Assembly (NCBI GenBank): GCA_030063045.1
Contig: JAQSEB010000054.1
Location: forward strand, 1,116,001-1,180,000
Source: Pratylenchus scribneri
Lineage: Eukaryota > Nematoda > Chromadorea > Rhabditida > Pratylenchidae
DNA: 64,000 nt
Direction: 5' to 3'
Shown: piece by piece, positions 36,501 to 48,400 of the stretch
Numbering within the stretch: position 1 is the stretch's first letter
Layout: every line of letters starts with the position of its first letter
Made by a program: the position numbers and the translations under genes
The notes under the pieces: model-generated
What the model saw: the letters and a program-made list of their open reading frames with translations, nothing else
Database searches by the model: none
What the model was told of the DNA's origin: nothing

Positions 36501-37000
36501 CCCAAAATAATAATAATAATGGAATATATTATGATGGGGGAGGATTCAAAGAGGACGGTGGATTACCGTTGATGATGGGCCCAATTGGCGGTGATCAAAT
36601 GGACACAGGAGGAGAAAATTTGGTCTCCCATTATCAACATCAACAATCGGAAAGGAGAACAACATGGAGGAAAACCAGGGAAAAGGCCCAAAGGGAACAA
36701 TGGCAAAAACAACAACAAGGAATTCCATTGAGTGGGAATATTCGATCGAGAACACCGACCACCCTGTTTAGGCCAGATGAAAATTGTTGGATGGCCCAAA
36801 GGCGTTCTCGATCATCTGAACCATCTTCAGAATTGGCAATTGATGAACAACAGAATGAAAGGGAAATGGAAACCGATTTTGATGGCATTCCAACAACATT
36901 CAATGCTTTGCCATTTCAAACACCGAATAATGGCCAATTGCCCTCCAGTCAAAGTCAAAGAAGTAGCAATGAATTAGCCGGACTCTCCTCATTTGTTTAA
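24567..37000 (+). CDS. rig-4: Sidekick-family adhesion protein, complete (RIG-4-like)
   Basis: Thirty-one exons, first 24567-24713 and 24762-24918, last 35860-36111 and 36415-37000. The lengths I read sum to 6939 bases, 2312 residues, in frame. Order: signal peptide (MFLFHFLLFIFLLIPKIGLA), five Ig domains (for example LIICRANRGWPKPKISWFF-type and NIGEYRCMA), then thirteen fibronectin III domains counted by their starts, such as AAPSNVRASARSAQSILVNW, GPVGQIQFRDILLDSVKVRW and APGRPQLIPEHREVKIRW. A transmembrane helix follows (FLTLVGAVLAFTILGFVALLFL), then a Lys-rich juxtamembrane stretch and a low-complexity tail ending SSFV. Thirteen FN3 domains and a GFSSFV-type PDZ ligand are the sidekick hallmark. 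Sidekicks act in synaptic layer targeting and tricellular junctions. One Ig fewer than the usual six. Two introns start with GC (after 29660 and 33084). The intron before the tail exon carries a MITE remnant and a minisatellite. Confidence 0.92.
26897..27196. mobile_element. Family B MITE, copy 4, making up most of a sidekick intron
   Basis: Fills intron 26856-27207 except about 40 bases at the donor side and 11 at the acceptor side. Starts AAATAATTATAATGGTTTAA, ends TCAAATTAAATATTT. Confidence 0.8.
27646..28098. other. Sidekick intron, no element recognised
   Basis: AT-rich intron of 453 bases between FN3 exons. A 10-base A run at about 27881. Nothing else seen. Confidence 0.5.
29070..29491. 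other. Sidekick intron, weakly self-complementary
   Basis: 422 bases, very AT-rich, with TCCATC/GATGGA and AAAATTTATA/TATATTTTT-like inverted segments that could be an eroded element. No match to families A-C. Confidence 0.35.
30760..31070. mobile_element. Family A MITE, copy 9
   Basis: In sidekick intron 30336-31148. 'ATAACTCAACAAGGGAATAA' left arm, 'TCGCCTTCTCAAATTGATTA' right arm. Confidence 0.75.
31430..31800. mobile_element. Family B MITE, copy 5, reversed, in a sidekick intron
   Basis: In intron 31360-31844 and in opposite orientation to the other four copies: the ATACCATTCAATGCGTCTTG block is the reverse complement of that in copies 1-4. Confidence 0.75.
34260..34500. mobile_element. 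Family C MITE, copy 3
   Basis: In sidekick intron 34220-34567. Contains AGTAGACTGTTAGCTATC and, near the right end, ATGATTCAATCCTTGATGAG. Confidence 0.6.
35205..35380. mobile_element. Family A MITE, copy 10, truncated
   Basis: Left arm only (TTTTGGCCAATAACTAAATG, then GGCAAGCAATACCACTCGAA). The element breaks off at the start of minisatellite array 2. Confidence 0.55.
35383..35812. repeat. Minisatellite array 2 (CCGCCTGGCGAAC family)
   Basis: About 430 bases in the sidekick intron 35176-35859. Mixture of 39-base units and 24-base units TTAGAATAATTCCGCCTGGC. Some units carry GGTTAACTTAG in place of GGCGAACTTAG. Confidence 0.95.
36150..36405. mobile_element. Family C MITE, copy 4
   Basis: Fills most of the last sidekick intron, 36112-36414. 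Contains GCGGACTATTGACTATCTAA and, near the right end, ACCATCAAAATCAGTTTAGT. Confidence 0.6.
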
Positions 37001-37342
37001 TATTCCATTTTTATGCCTTATTTTTGAAAACAGATCTCATTCAATTAAAAATTCAAATCCATCTTTTTTTTTCATGCCACCTCATTTGCCTTCCATTTTT
37101 ATTCCTCATTTTTTCAAAAGTTCTTTCAATTTATAATTTTGTTATGCTTTTGACAAAAATACAATAATTCTATAATTTTAATAAAAAAAAATGACAAAAA
37201 TAATTTTGAATAATTTCGGAGATCAATCAAATTTGGGATATGGCCATTTAAGGGGAAAACATAACTGGGGGAGAATATATTTTGCGCCAACAATTTCCTC
37301 AATTATTCATCAGTCAATCAATTAAAATGCCATTCTTCTCCT
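37001..37342. other. Convergent 3' ends of sidekick and the next gene
   Basis: AT-rich; AATAAAAAAAAATG at about 37178 could include the sidekick poly(A) signal. No gene. Confidence 0.4.
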
Positions 37343-39199
37343 TCAATATTCAACCAAAAACAATGGTACTGTCCTCTTCAATTCCCTTGTGTGCTTTTGT
37401 GGCCCAAACAGTCTGCTCCCAATGATTTGTCCATTTTGCGGTGTGCCACCAACTTTTCGCAAAATACTCAAATGATGCATTCGCTTTCGTCGTTCCCTTG
37501 GCTGCTGTTGTTCCTCAATTTCATCGCCGGCTGCCTCAATTTGTTGGCGAAGTGATTGGATTGCAGATTTTGGGATGGCCATGAAGCCCAGAAATCTCAT
37601 TTGCGTTTTTGGCTTTTCCTCTTCCATTTTTTCCTCATCATTAAGTGGAATTTGTGTCCCATCCTCTTTGTTGTTATTTTCTGCAGAGCCAATGACGCCG
37701 GCGGCCCCTTTGGATGAGGCAAATGGAAGCAACTTAAAAGGAAAAAATGATGAAATTTTGGAGGTAAAAAAAAGAGGATTTGGCATTTCACATGGGGATT
37801 TTAACAAATTTAATCCCCACTTTAGATCATCCATTCACCTTTTTCCCCACTTTTAACTCAAACACGGGTTTTTTTCTATTATGTTGACGCAAAAATATTT
37901 ATAATGCCAAGGGCACTTTTATGCGCGGTGACACTTTTTTTTGTTGTGTGCCATCATCACATATTGTTGGCCACTTTAAGGCGGATTATTTATTTGTCCT
38001 TTACGCAATTGGAGGAATGGGGGGAAGGGGATCGGATTATCCGGGGGACTAACTCAAGTAGAAACGTCATGAATATTTCCAATATACGGCATTGTTTTGT
38101 GTTGGTTGACGGGGGAAAAAGGCATCAATCAAGTCAGGCGGGAAAATATATGGCGCGCCACCCTAAACAAAAGATGGCCAAGCCAATTTCCTGGTAAATG
38201 AGCCGAAAAATGGGAAAACAAAGAGAAAATACCGACCCAATATTTTTGTGACCTTTTTGTTTTGCCAACCATTTTTCACACACTCAAATTTTTTCCTATT
38301 TTTTAATTATATTTTGCCTAATCTGGGAAATGGACAAAATAATTGATGAGATAGGAGAGGGAGGATGAACCAATTTTGACCATTTTGGGCTATGTGTGTG
38401 CGCAAAAAGGAAATCCTAAATTCGATCCAAAGATGCAAAAAAAAGAGAGCCGTAATGGGCAAATTATTCATTTTTTGAGGAGGAACCAATTTTGAATTGT
38501 GCATAATTTTACCTCTAAAAATAGAATAAAAATAGCTGGAAAAAATGTAGCATACGTCAATTTGAATTTATAATTAATTAAAATATGCTATAATTGTTAT
38601 AGATGGCGTGTTTGGATGGATTTGATTTGGGTTGGCATGAATAAAAAAATCGTCACTTTGGCATTGTTCACAAAACATATTGGCATTTACAAAATCCATT
38701 TTTTTGTATATTTTTGTGCTCCAAATCAAAAATAATTCCTTCCTCTTTCCCTTATTTCCCCTAATGCGGGTTTCCCCTCATTTTGGATAGCTTTTTTCAT
38801 TATTAAAATGTAGATTGGTGCCCAATGGCCAATGCCGCCTAATGTGCCATTCGACCTTCATTATTATTACTTTTTTCTGCAAATTTGTACGCTTCACTAA
38901 TTTTCCCAAAATAAATTTAGAATTTAATCCAAAATACTCACCAAATTTCTGTGAGTGAGCAAAAAGGCATTGGCCATCCTCTGTTGGCTTAAACAAAGGA
39001 ACAACAGGGCCAACATGAAGAAGAACCTCGGGGAAACAGTGGAAGAAGGCACAACATTTGGGGAAGGGCATCGGCGAGAAGTTCGGGTGAACATTTTTGA
39101 GAAATATTGCTGCGCGGCTTTCGAGTCAAAAATGCGGATTTTGGCCCAGCTCAAAGCTGATGGTGAAAATTGGGTTTGGTTCAGAGTTGATGTAGGCAA
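37343..39199 (-). CDS. Secreted protein of unknown function
   Basis: Two minus-strand exons, 39199-38942 and 37732-37343, join in phase to 215 residues across a 1.2 kb intron. A hydrophobic signal segment (FFFMLALLFLCLSQQRMANA) lies about 60 residues from the first ATG. A start at MFTRTSRR, 35 residues in, is equally possible. The second exon encodes an acidic part (NDEEKMEEEKPK), then MRFLGFMAIPKSAIQSLRQQ, a Gln/Arg-rich stretch (QQQPRERRKR) and RMHHLSILRKVGG. The dibasic and tribasic sites could be processing sites, so a peptide precursor is possible. I recognise no domain. The gene is convergent with sidekick. Confidence 0.45.
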
Positions 39200-40079
39200 A
39201 AAATAATGAATTTGAGAGTTCCTGAAAGAATTAGGAATGAATGGACTGGAGGGAAATTATTTAGAAAATGCGGAGGAGAATGCCCAATGCCAAAAGGCAA
39301 ATGAATGGATGGGAAAAAATATGAAAGAATGGCCTATTTGAAGGAGTTATTGGAGGAGGGAATTATGGCCATAATATTTTTGGGGAGAATGTTGCCAAAT
39401 GTGGACTGTGGAGTTTGAACCCGAAAAATTGTAGATAAAAACAATTTTTGATGCAAAAAATATAGCAAAAATGGATTCGAAATGAGAAAAGTGTAAATTT
39501 AGAAACAAATGAAGGAATAAAAATGGAATTAAATTGGGAAAAGGTACAGAGGTAAATGAATGTTGGGGGCAATTCCAATGCACAAGCCAAAGGAATGCTT
39601 TCACCTTATGGCCACTTTTGGCATTAGGGGCTTTGCCTTTATATAATAAAGCCATTGAGTACAAATCCCGCCCCTTTTTGGCACACCAAATAGACAAGCC
39701 ACCAACACTGGGTGAAGGGGGATTTGGCCATTTTGGCAGGGATTAATTTCCCGCAAAAATTGGTGAAAAAATTAGACTAATAAATTATAAATTCAATTTT
39801 CCCAGTGCGGGGAATGGGATTAATTTTTGGGGGATTAGAAAAATTAATTGTGGAGAGGAAATTGGAAAACATTTTATCCTTTTGGGATACTTTTAGGAAG
39901 ACCAAAATGTGAAGAGGGCTGTGTAGGCGGAAAGCGGATTAAAGGATTGTGAAGTGCAAAATTGTTGAAATATTAAATTCAATTCAATCCAAATAAATTG
40001 GTAAATTAGCTTGGAAAATGGTCAACAAGTGGGATAAGGGGAAATTATAAAGTTTTTATGGAATATTCCCCAAATTTTC

Positions 40080-40215
40080 ATATTATAATAAGTGAGAAAG
40101 TTGAACTAATTTTGATGATTTTTAGTATAAAAGAGCAGATTTATTCCTGTCAGCCAAAAAAATAAAAATGTAGTATAATTTTTAATGCAAAACACGAATA
40201 TGGCCTTAATTTTGT
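40080..40215. mobile_element. Family C fragment, copy 5
   Basis: Only one arm is clear (GAACTAATTTTGATGATTTTTAGTATAAAAG in part). The other side is lost. Confidence 0.4.
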
Positions 40216-40469
40216 TATTTATTCATGTCAAAGTCCGGAAATGAGTCAATGACAAAAGGGGGATTTATGCCAATGCAGAAGACAAATAAAATGTAGGAAA
40301 TGAATAATGAGGCTTTTATTAGGTAAACCGAGCCAATTCCCGTCTAGTCCCCTTTTATGCCCATTCCTGGATTAATCCTTCAAACTTCCTATTTTCTTCT
40401 GTCATAATTTTTTTGGAACTCTGATTCTTTTGCCATAATTTTGAACTTTTATGGGGCAAAAAGCTGATA

Positions 40470-40795
40470 GAGGACCAATAATGTCCTTTGGGATAAGTTA
40501 TTTGGCCATAACTCAACAAGGAAGTATACCCAATTGTGGTAAGGGGATATGAGCTATTTGAAAGCCCTAAATGTCTACTAAAAAGTGGCTTTTCTAATAA
40601 GTCAAGCATTTTGTTAAATAAAAGGCTTTAGTAAACAAATTTGGCTTGATTATACTTAAATGATGGATTTCCTAAATTCTGTATTTTAAAGAAAATTCTT
40701 TAGAATGCTTTTAAAGCTTTCAAATGAAATATTGCCTTCCTGAATTGTTTGCTTCCTTGTTGAGTTTTATGGCCAAAACACTGGCATTGGAACAC
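40470..40795. mobile_element. Family A MITE, copy 11
   Basis: Both arms well kept: 'ATAACTCAACAAGGAAGTAT' and 'TTGCTTCCTTGTTGAGTTTT'. The central part has CTACTAAAAAGTGGCTTTTC. Confidence 0.8.
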
Positions 40796-42182
40796 ACTTG
40801 GCCGTACAAAATATATTCCTATTTTTAATAGGATTAATAAACTCATTTTTTCCCTTTTTAAATGAGGATCTTTGGCCTGTTTCCTTTTGCAGAAATTCCA
40901 AAAAAAAAATATTATAACCAGTGAATTTGGTGCCAATGGACTGCCAATTCCCAGAGGATTTGATGGGGCTTGGGGTGGCATGTTTGATGGATTTATTTTT
41001 GAACATTTTTTAAAAATACATTTTTAGGGTTGAGACAAAGGAAACACACAAAAATTGGTGGAGGCTAAAAATGAATATGCCAAGAAAATGAGAATAAGCC
41101 GAGGGCCATTTTTGGTATAATGAAAAATTGGCACAAAATGGATGGAAAAATGGAAAAATGGGCACATTAATGAAAAGCGAGGAAATGGAGAGGGGAAAAT
41201 GAGGATTGAAAATTGGAAAATGGAGAAAATGTGAAAGGATGGCACATATTTGAGGAAGGCCTCACACATAATTTGGCCTTTGGCATCCAATTCCACAATC
41301 CAAACACATATTTTTGGGCCCTCCGTCTATTTGGCTGTAAAATGAGCAACGGGAATTGGGGGAAAAGCAGCCCCTTTTCCCCATGGTAGACTTTTTGTGG
41401 TCTCACCCGAAGGCCTCCTTCTCCTAATTGGTGGCTAATTTACCCTTTCCCGGAATGGATGGCCCCTTCCCTCCATTCCCTCGTGCCTTTTCAGCAGTTC
41501 ATTTCCATTATGTGAAAAAGGGGGGAAGGGGCTTGGCCATGCATTTCACAAATTAAGGGCCAATTCGAGTGAATATGAAGCATTTGGAATCAATTATGAA
41601 AAGGGGAAAATAAATGGAAATATACGTGGTGGGAAAATGATAATTAAATTGGAATGGAAAAAAATGTACAAAAATTGGATATTTTTATTTTTGAAGGTAA
41701 ATTAATTTAAAAATTCAAAAATTATTTCATTCCTCTTTCCTAAAATTCTTCCAATTTTCTATCCTTATTTTCCCCTCCAATAAATAAATATAAATTAAAT
41801 CCATTCATTTGCAAAAAGGGCATAATAATAATTAAAGAATTAAGTGAATATTTATTGTCCAACGGATTTTGGCATAAAATGCCACCGGAAATGTTTTTTA
41901 ATGAAAAAATAAATAAATGTGAATCCCTTGAATATGAGAGGGGGCGGAAGCGGGTGAATATAATTGTCTGCATTTAATGTCTTTCCGAGATTTTAGCATT
42001 TTATATTTGACCTTTTTTTATTGTATATTTAACATATATTATTGTGCAACAATTCAATATAAAAATATCTTTAATTAATTTCTTCAGTTTTTTCTAATTT
42101 CTTCGCCATTCAGCTGCGTTCCTGTGGAAATTAAAAAATTTTAATTATAAATTCTTTTAATAATTTATCCAAAATATTATAA

Positions 42183-42192
42183 AAAAAAGTAT
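42183..42192. repeat. Target site duplication, left
   Basis: AAAAAAGTAT, repeated at 45104-45113 on the other side of the MULE. Low complexity lowers certainty about its exact length. Confidence 0.7.
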
Positions 42193-45103
42193 CGGAAAAG
42201 CTTAATTGCCTGTCTAAAGGGGCTGAATTTTGAGTCTAATTTTTCTCCTGTCTAAAGGGGCTGAATTTTGAGTCTAATTTTTCGCCTGTCAAAAGGGGCT
42301 GAATTTTGAGTCTAATTTTTCGCCTGTCAAAAGGGGCTGAATTTTGAGTCTAATTTGGCGGGAATTTGAATTTTTCCAATTAATTCCTCTTCTCACTTCT
42401 CTCTTTTCAAAGCAAATATGCATTAAACATCTTTGATCCAATCTAAATATTTCTAATAAATATTTTATCTAAAATAATATATCTATAATTAATTTAAATA
42501 AAATTATAGATGGGTTCATTTAATGAGCATGATTATTTACCAAATAATTCAACACAAAATAATTCATCTAGTTTTGAAGAACCGCGACTAGATGAGACAA
42601 TTTTCCACGAACCAAACAACGTTGTTATTCAAGGTTTGAATTGATTAAAATATAATAAAAATATTTAATTAAAATTAAGTATCCGAAAAAGTCAAAAGAG
42701 GAAAAGGGAAACCATATAGAATTTGGAAACAATTTGATAATATTGCGCAATACAATGAATTTTGGGAACAAGAGAAAAATAAATGGAGAAAAAATTGCGG
42801 TGACAAATCATTGAAGGATGGACTAACTTTAACGTGGAAATGAGAATATCATTCACGTATAATTTCAATTAAAAATATTCTATCCAATTTCTTCAGGCAC
42901 CGAATGTAAAAAGGGACTCAAAATTAAGTTCAATGCAACAGACCACGGAGTGGTCATCGAGGAAACCATCGACGAGCATCAACACGAAGGTGAAAAAAGG
43001 GCATTGTCAATAGAGGCCAAAAAAGAAATCAAACAATTAATGAGTCAAAAATTAACACCCGCACAAATTCTAAACATACTTAGGGTATTTTTTTGCATAT
43101 TACAAGGATAAATTAAACTAAAAATAATTTTATAATTTTCAGCAAAAAAAGTTTGATCCATTGCCAACTCTAAAGCAAGTGCAAAATGTTTGCAAATATA
43201 CCAGAGGACCAATATTGCCTTTCACTTTTGCCCAACTTGAGGAATATTGTGCCCAAAACAATCAAACTCCAGAAGATATTGACAAAGCTTTTGTTCAAAG
43301 CTATAAAATTGATGAGCCAGCCAAAAAATTTTTCATCCTTTGGACGACCAAGAAATTGCAACAAAAGCAATTCGATTCTCCACTGCTTCAGGTAATTTTT
43401 GTCTATTTTTTCCACTCAAAACGTCAAAATCAACCTCAGGCAGATTCAACCTACTCCCTCACATACAATCTTCGCTGGTTCGACGACTTTCCAGTGCAAG
43501 TTTTTGGTTTTTCGGACGTCGACAAACATTTCCACCCTACTTTTTTGGCCTTGTCGAGCAATGAAGATCAGTGGATTTATGCAAATATTTTCACGGCACT
43601 TGGCGAATACAAACCGGTCTTTGTTTTGGGCGATGGATCAAAGGCAATCACAGCCGCTTGTTCCAATGTAAGATTTATAAATTGTTCTTTAAAAAAATTA
43701 ATTTTAAGGTGTGGCCGGAATCAATTCGATTGATGTGTTATCCGCATATGTGGAGAAATGTTGAAAAACGGACGAAAGGTTTGACAGAAGATAAACAAAA
43801 AACAGTTCATCGCGATATACATTTTCTGCAAATGGCAATGGATGAACAAGAATTTGTGAAAGGTTTGAATTATTTTTACTTTTAGAAATAAATTTTATCA
43901 AGTTTCTCGCTTAATGCTTGATTCATGGGTGGATAATGGCATGCCAGACTTGGCAGAATATGTTTATCAAACATGGATTGTGAGTGGTGAATGGCGCTGG
44001 TTTGAAGGTCGGTTAAAAATTAATGCTAATTATAATAAGCTGTATTTTTATAGGAGCATCTCCCTTCATTTCGAATAACAATGGGCTAGAGTCTGCGAAC
44101 AAATACATCAAACATGTCCACACATTTAGGAATAAGCTCAAATTTGATGAATTCATGAAAGTTGGCCCTGATATTCTTCAGGATTGGAGCACAAATTCGA
44201 CTGTATTATTTATATTTATGCTAAATTTCATTAATTTTTATTTAGAAAGCTGCCACATTTCCAACAATAAGCCCAAAACTTTATAAGGAGACATATTTTA
44301 AATTGTTTGCGGAGAAAACACTTTTATGGGGCAAAAAATCGGATCGCCAGCAACCGGAGAAGTCGCTCTATCTCTTCTCATCGGAAAAAGGGAATTTCAG
44401 GACGTTGACTGAATTGAAAGAAGCAGCTGCCGGAACTTTCCGTCCTCCATCCGAATGGAATGCTTGGGAGGAATATGTGGATAATCGGTTCAAGGTTTTA
44501 TTCACAATTTTGCATTAAATATTTCAATTTAACTTAGGTTTTTGTGGCAAACATGGGCGATTTTGGTGGCCAGTGGCGGTGCAGTTGTCCAGAAGGAGCA
44601 AAAAAATATGTGTGCATTCATGCAGTTGCGGCCATGGTCAATGAAAAAATTCTTACATTTCCACAGGCCGTAAAAGAATCAAGTGCCGTTGAAGGTTTGC
44701 GAAAGAAGGGAAGAACGAAAGATAATGAAAGAGGACGTCCGCCCAAGGCACCAAAGCAACGAGGAAATTAAATGATAAAATGAAAAATTTTTGTTTATTT
44801 TGCTTCATTTTTTTTTCATATTTGCCAATTATTTTGTTTTTGTTTTTAATAAATTTTATTTAACTCATTTGTACTAAATTATTCGAATAATATTAGATCA
44901 AAGATGTTTAATGCATATTTGCTTTGAAAAGAGAGAAGTGAGAAGAGGAATTAATTGGAAAAATTCAAATTCCCGCCAAATTAGACTCAAAATTCAGCCC
45001 CTTTAGACAGGCGAAAAATTAGACTCAAAATTCAGCCCCTTTAGACAGGAGAAAAATTAGACTCAAAATTCAGCCCCTTTAGACAGGCAATTAAGCCCCA
45101 CGT
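42193..45103 (+). mobile_element. Complete MULE (Mutator-like) DNA transposon
   Basis: About 2.9 kb. Terminal inverted repeats run from GCTTAATTGCCTGTCTAAAGG through about 230 bases to CATTAAACATCTTTGATC, mirrored at 44900-45097. Each terminus contains tandem 37-base subrepeats (CCTGTCTAAAGGGGCTGAAT...): four on the left, three on the right. The flanks carry the same AAAAAAGTAT at 42183-42192 and 45104-45113, a 9-10 base target duplication as expected for MULEs. Between the termini is one intact multi-exon transposase. Confidence 0.92.
42510..44771 (+). CDS. MULE transposase with FLYWCH-like, DDE and SWIM domains
   Basis: Exons 42510-42633, 42680-42841, 42897-43084, 43143-43391, 43440-43667, 43709-43862, 43903-44007, 44054-44202, 44246-44494 and 44538-44771 give 613 residues with no stop. 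Residues about 45-135 look like a FLYWCH/WRKY-GCM1 DNA-binding zinc finger (YRIWKQF, WKCTECKKGLK, EHQHEG). The DDE core has D in QADSTYSLT, D in LGDGSKAI followed by the CYPHMWRNV box, and E in NNNGLESANKYIK. A SWIM zinc finger (WRCSCPEGAKKYVCIH) ends the core, followed by a basic tail. The enzyme cuts and pastes the element. Intron 42842-42896 begins GA instead of GT, the only non-consensus site; the join completes WKC. The frame is otherwise whole, so the element may still be active. Confidence 0.9.
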
Positions 45104-45113
45104 AAAAAAGTAT
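45104..45113. repeat. Target site duplication, right
   Basis: AAAAAAGTAT, partner of 42183-42192. Confidence 0.7.
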
Positions 45114-45432
45114 TTACCAATACTTTATATGCCGGAGGGCATATCAAAGTGAAAAATTAAGAAGGAAGAAAGGAATAAAAATAAAGTGGAAATTCACGCA
45201 TATGAAAAGATGGAAAATTCGATAAAAATTCTTGAAAAGTTTCAATTCTAGGCCCCTTGTAATTTTTTCTCTTCTTTAAGCTTTTTGGGGTGGTCATTCT
45301 TATTCAAAATTTAAAAATGGACAACTTACATTAAAGCTTTTGCTTGGATGAATTCCGGGACGGAAAATACGGAAGCGGATGAGCATTGATTATTCAAATA
45401 TTGGTGGAATGTGGATGAATCTTGAATTAAAT

Positions 45433-48400
45433 TTAAACAAATTTATTGTTCAAGATTCCATTCCCCTTTTGCCAACCACTGCGCTCATCGGCTGGCAGCA
45501 AATCGCCACTTTTCCTTCGCAAATGTTCTCGATAGGTCCGAACAAAACAAAAATAGCCGAAAATACCAAAAAATATCTATTTTTGGAAGGAATTAATTTG
45601 AATGGAAAAATGTATAATTTGTTCAACCAAAAGTGAAATTCCCCCAAAACATGACCAAAAAAGCCATTCTTTTGAACGGGAATTGAGCAGAAGAATTGAG
45701 GAAGTGGATGAGCCGGGACGATTGGTGTTGGTATCAAAGCAAGGCTGAAAATAATTAATTAAATCATTAGGATTGGGGAAATTACTTCAACATTGATGAC
45801 CGAATTTTGTTCATAAAATTTCGCCAAATTTTCATTGGAATTTTTAACAGGAATATTCGTTGAGATCAATCTTTGGGGAAAGAATATTAAATGGCATAAA
45901 ATTGGATAAATTAACCCAATTGTTTGGTTCAATCCCAAAATGGAATCGCCGGATGTCCACAAATGGAAACACATTGAACTCCTTTAAACATAATTATTAT
46001 TTAAATAAATTTTATGGCCAACCTGAACATTGGCTTTTCCGAATCTTTGATTGGTTCGGAATGAATCATTCGAATAGGTTGATTCCCCATCTTTTCGCTC
46101 AAAATTCCTTCAAATTCCCTTCAAGGCAAAATCATTATTCAGTTCCTTCCCCATTCCATTTGGATGCTCCCCACTCCCCAGTCCTATGTCATCGTTTATA
46201 GTTTATACTGTACAATACTTAATAACTCATCAAGGACTGAATTAATTTTGATTATTTTATAATCATATTAAGTAGAGTTGGACAAAATCGGTTCCTAGAC
46301 GGTCTCGTTCTAAAACTCCGTTTTCGGTTCCTGAAAAAATGTCTGTTCTCGGTTCCGATTCCTCCTATTTTCGATTCTAAAAAGCAAAAATTCTCAATTT
46401 CTGTTCTAAAATGGATCGATTTTTGGAACCGAACCGACTTTTTCCAACCCTAATATTAAGGAAATGACTGTTAGCTTTCGATGACATTATTATTTAAATT
46501 TTCTTAGAATTGATGAAGCTGTATCCAAAACTTTTTAAAAAGACCTTTACTAGCGAAATTTTAATTAGTTTTTTTGGATATAATTTCGACATTTCCGAAT
46601 TAGTTTAAGTAAAATTATTACCATTTGATATCCAAAGTCTGGTCTTTAATTTTATACCAAAATGATTAAAATTGATTCAGTTTTTGAAGAGTTATTATAA
46701 ACGGTGACAAATTGGCTTGCTCTTTCTCCCCATTTTCACCTAATCATTTGGCCCAAATTTGCGCCAATCCCATCCAATGATGAATTAAATAAAAGTCGTA
46801 ATCTATGCTTCTCTTCCACAAAATGTACCTTCAAATTGGGGACAAAATTTATTCATATTTAATTATTTTGCTTACATTCCTATTCAAAATGCCCATTGGC
46901 CCCATTGAATCGTCCATTTTTAATCCAAATTGATAGAATCCTTCGCCGAATGCACCCAAAATGGCCGGATCAAAACAGAGTTCGCCTTCATGTGGATCAA
47001 TTCCAATCAAAATTCGCATTGCATCCATCGAGCCAATTTTTTGGGCTGCCGAAGAGGATTGGCCATAACTGCGAAGGGAATATAGGGGTGGAAAGCTATT
47101 GAAAATCGAACGGAATGAAAAGGACGGAATGAAGGGAGAAATTTGTTTTGGAAATTTTGTTGGAAGGATGAAGGCCAATTCTTTGGAGGGAAAGACGATG
47201 TTCGAGAATAGAATGGGAATTATTGGCTGGGAAAGTTTTTGTTGCTTTCGGCGATGGCAAATTGGATGGGGTAGGAATAGGAAGAAGTTGAAGGCGAATT
47301 ATGGATTGGGTGGGCACGGAATCAAGTGGGTGGGCGAATTGAAGGGGATGATCAGCGGGACTGAAAATAAATAAAATTGAATTTTGAGAAATTTGTATTT
47401 GGGAGATTGCCTTGCCGAAATGCAAATTTGTACGGTAGAAATATTGGCGAAATATGGGAATCCGATGGTGGCAAAAATTTCGCCATTTTTTGAATTCAAA
47501 CGAATTGGAGCTGGTTCATTTTTGTTTGCCGAAACGAGAAAGCTGGGATGGGAACCTGAAAAGAAGGTGAATATTTTAAATGAGAGTACGAATGAGGATT
47601 TGACAAACATTTTGGCATTAATGAATAGACAATTTGATTGAAGGGGGCCGAATCAAGATCAAATGCCTCTACTCGACCCAAAAACATTTCGGCATTATCA
47701 TTTGAAGAAGTTGGCCAATACAATGTTTGTTTGGCCAAACCCGGCTAAAATTAAGAGAATAAAAGGAAAAAATGATGGAGGCTAATGCCTGCAAACTGTG
47801 CGCAAATTGAGGCCAATATTCGTCCACATTTAGTACATTTAATTCAACAATAGCATTCAATTCTTCTTTGCCATCCAATGAAAATGCAGTTACCAAGAAC
47901 TGAATTTTGGGATAAAAATACATTATTCAAATTTATCATTCCACATTTTCCTTAAATTTTTATTCATTTTTAATCCACAAAAATTTCAATAAAATTATTC
48001 TATTTGATGAGTATCATTTTATAATGAGCCTCGGTCATAAAAATCCATCAAGTTTGGATATTTTATGGGAATTTGGTGAGGGAAGGCAACCCTCGGGAGT
48101 GACGGATTATATTTTTGTGGGAAATGGAGGGGGATCAGTTGCGCGGGGATTTGCTCGCCTATTTTTAAAGGCCAATTTCAATTTTACGACTCGTTTCCCC
48201 ACAAATCTGCGCGCGAGGATTACTTATTTTCACGCCTTGTTTTCTGTGTCGCCTTTCCCCCTTTTGATAAAAAATATTTTTATTTCCAAAAATTATTCAT
48301 TCATCCATTCTATCATGCTCTGAGTGAATCCAAAATGAACATTGAACAGTTGGAATTGCAAATGGATTCGGTCATCTACTCCCTTCGTGAACGTTTCCGA

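Larger units (their letters stand above)
39200..42182. other. Intergenic region with two elements
   Basis: About 3 kb between the secreted protein gene and the MULE. Contains a family C fragment and a family A copy. Low-complexity A/G-rich text at 41020-41240. No gene found. Confidence 0.45.

Noticed and set aside
42193..45103. Functional link between the MULE and the nearby mut-7 gene
   Set aside because: They are 16 kb apart with two genes between; proximity alone is not evidence.
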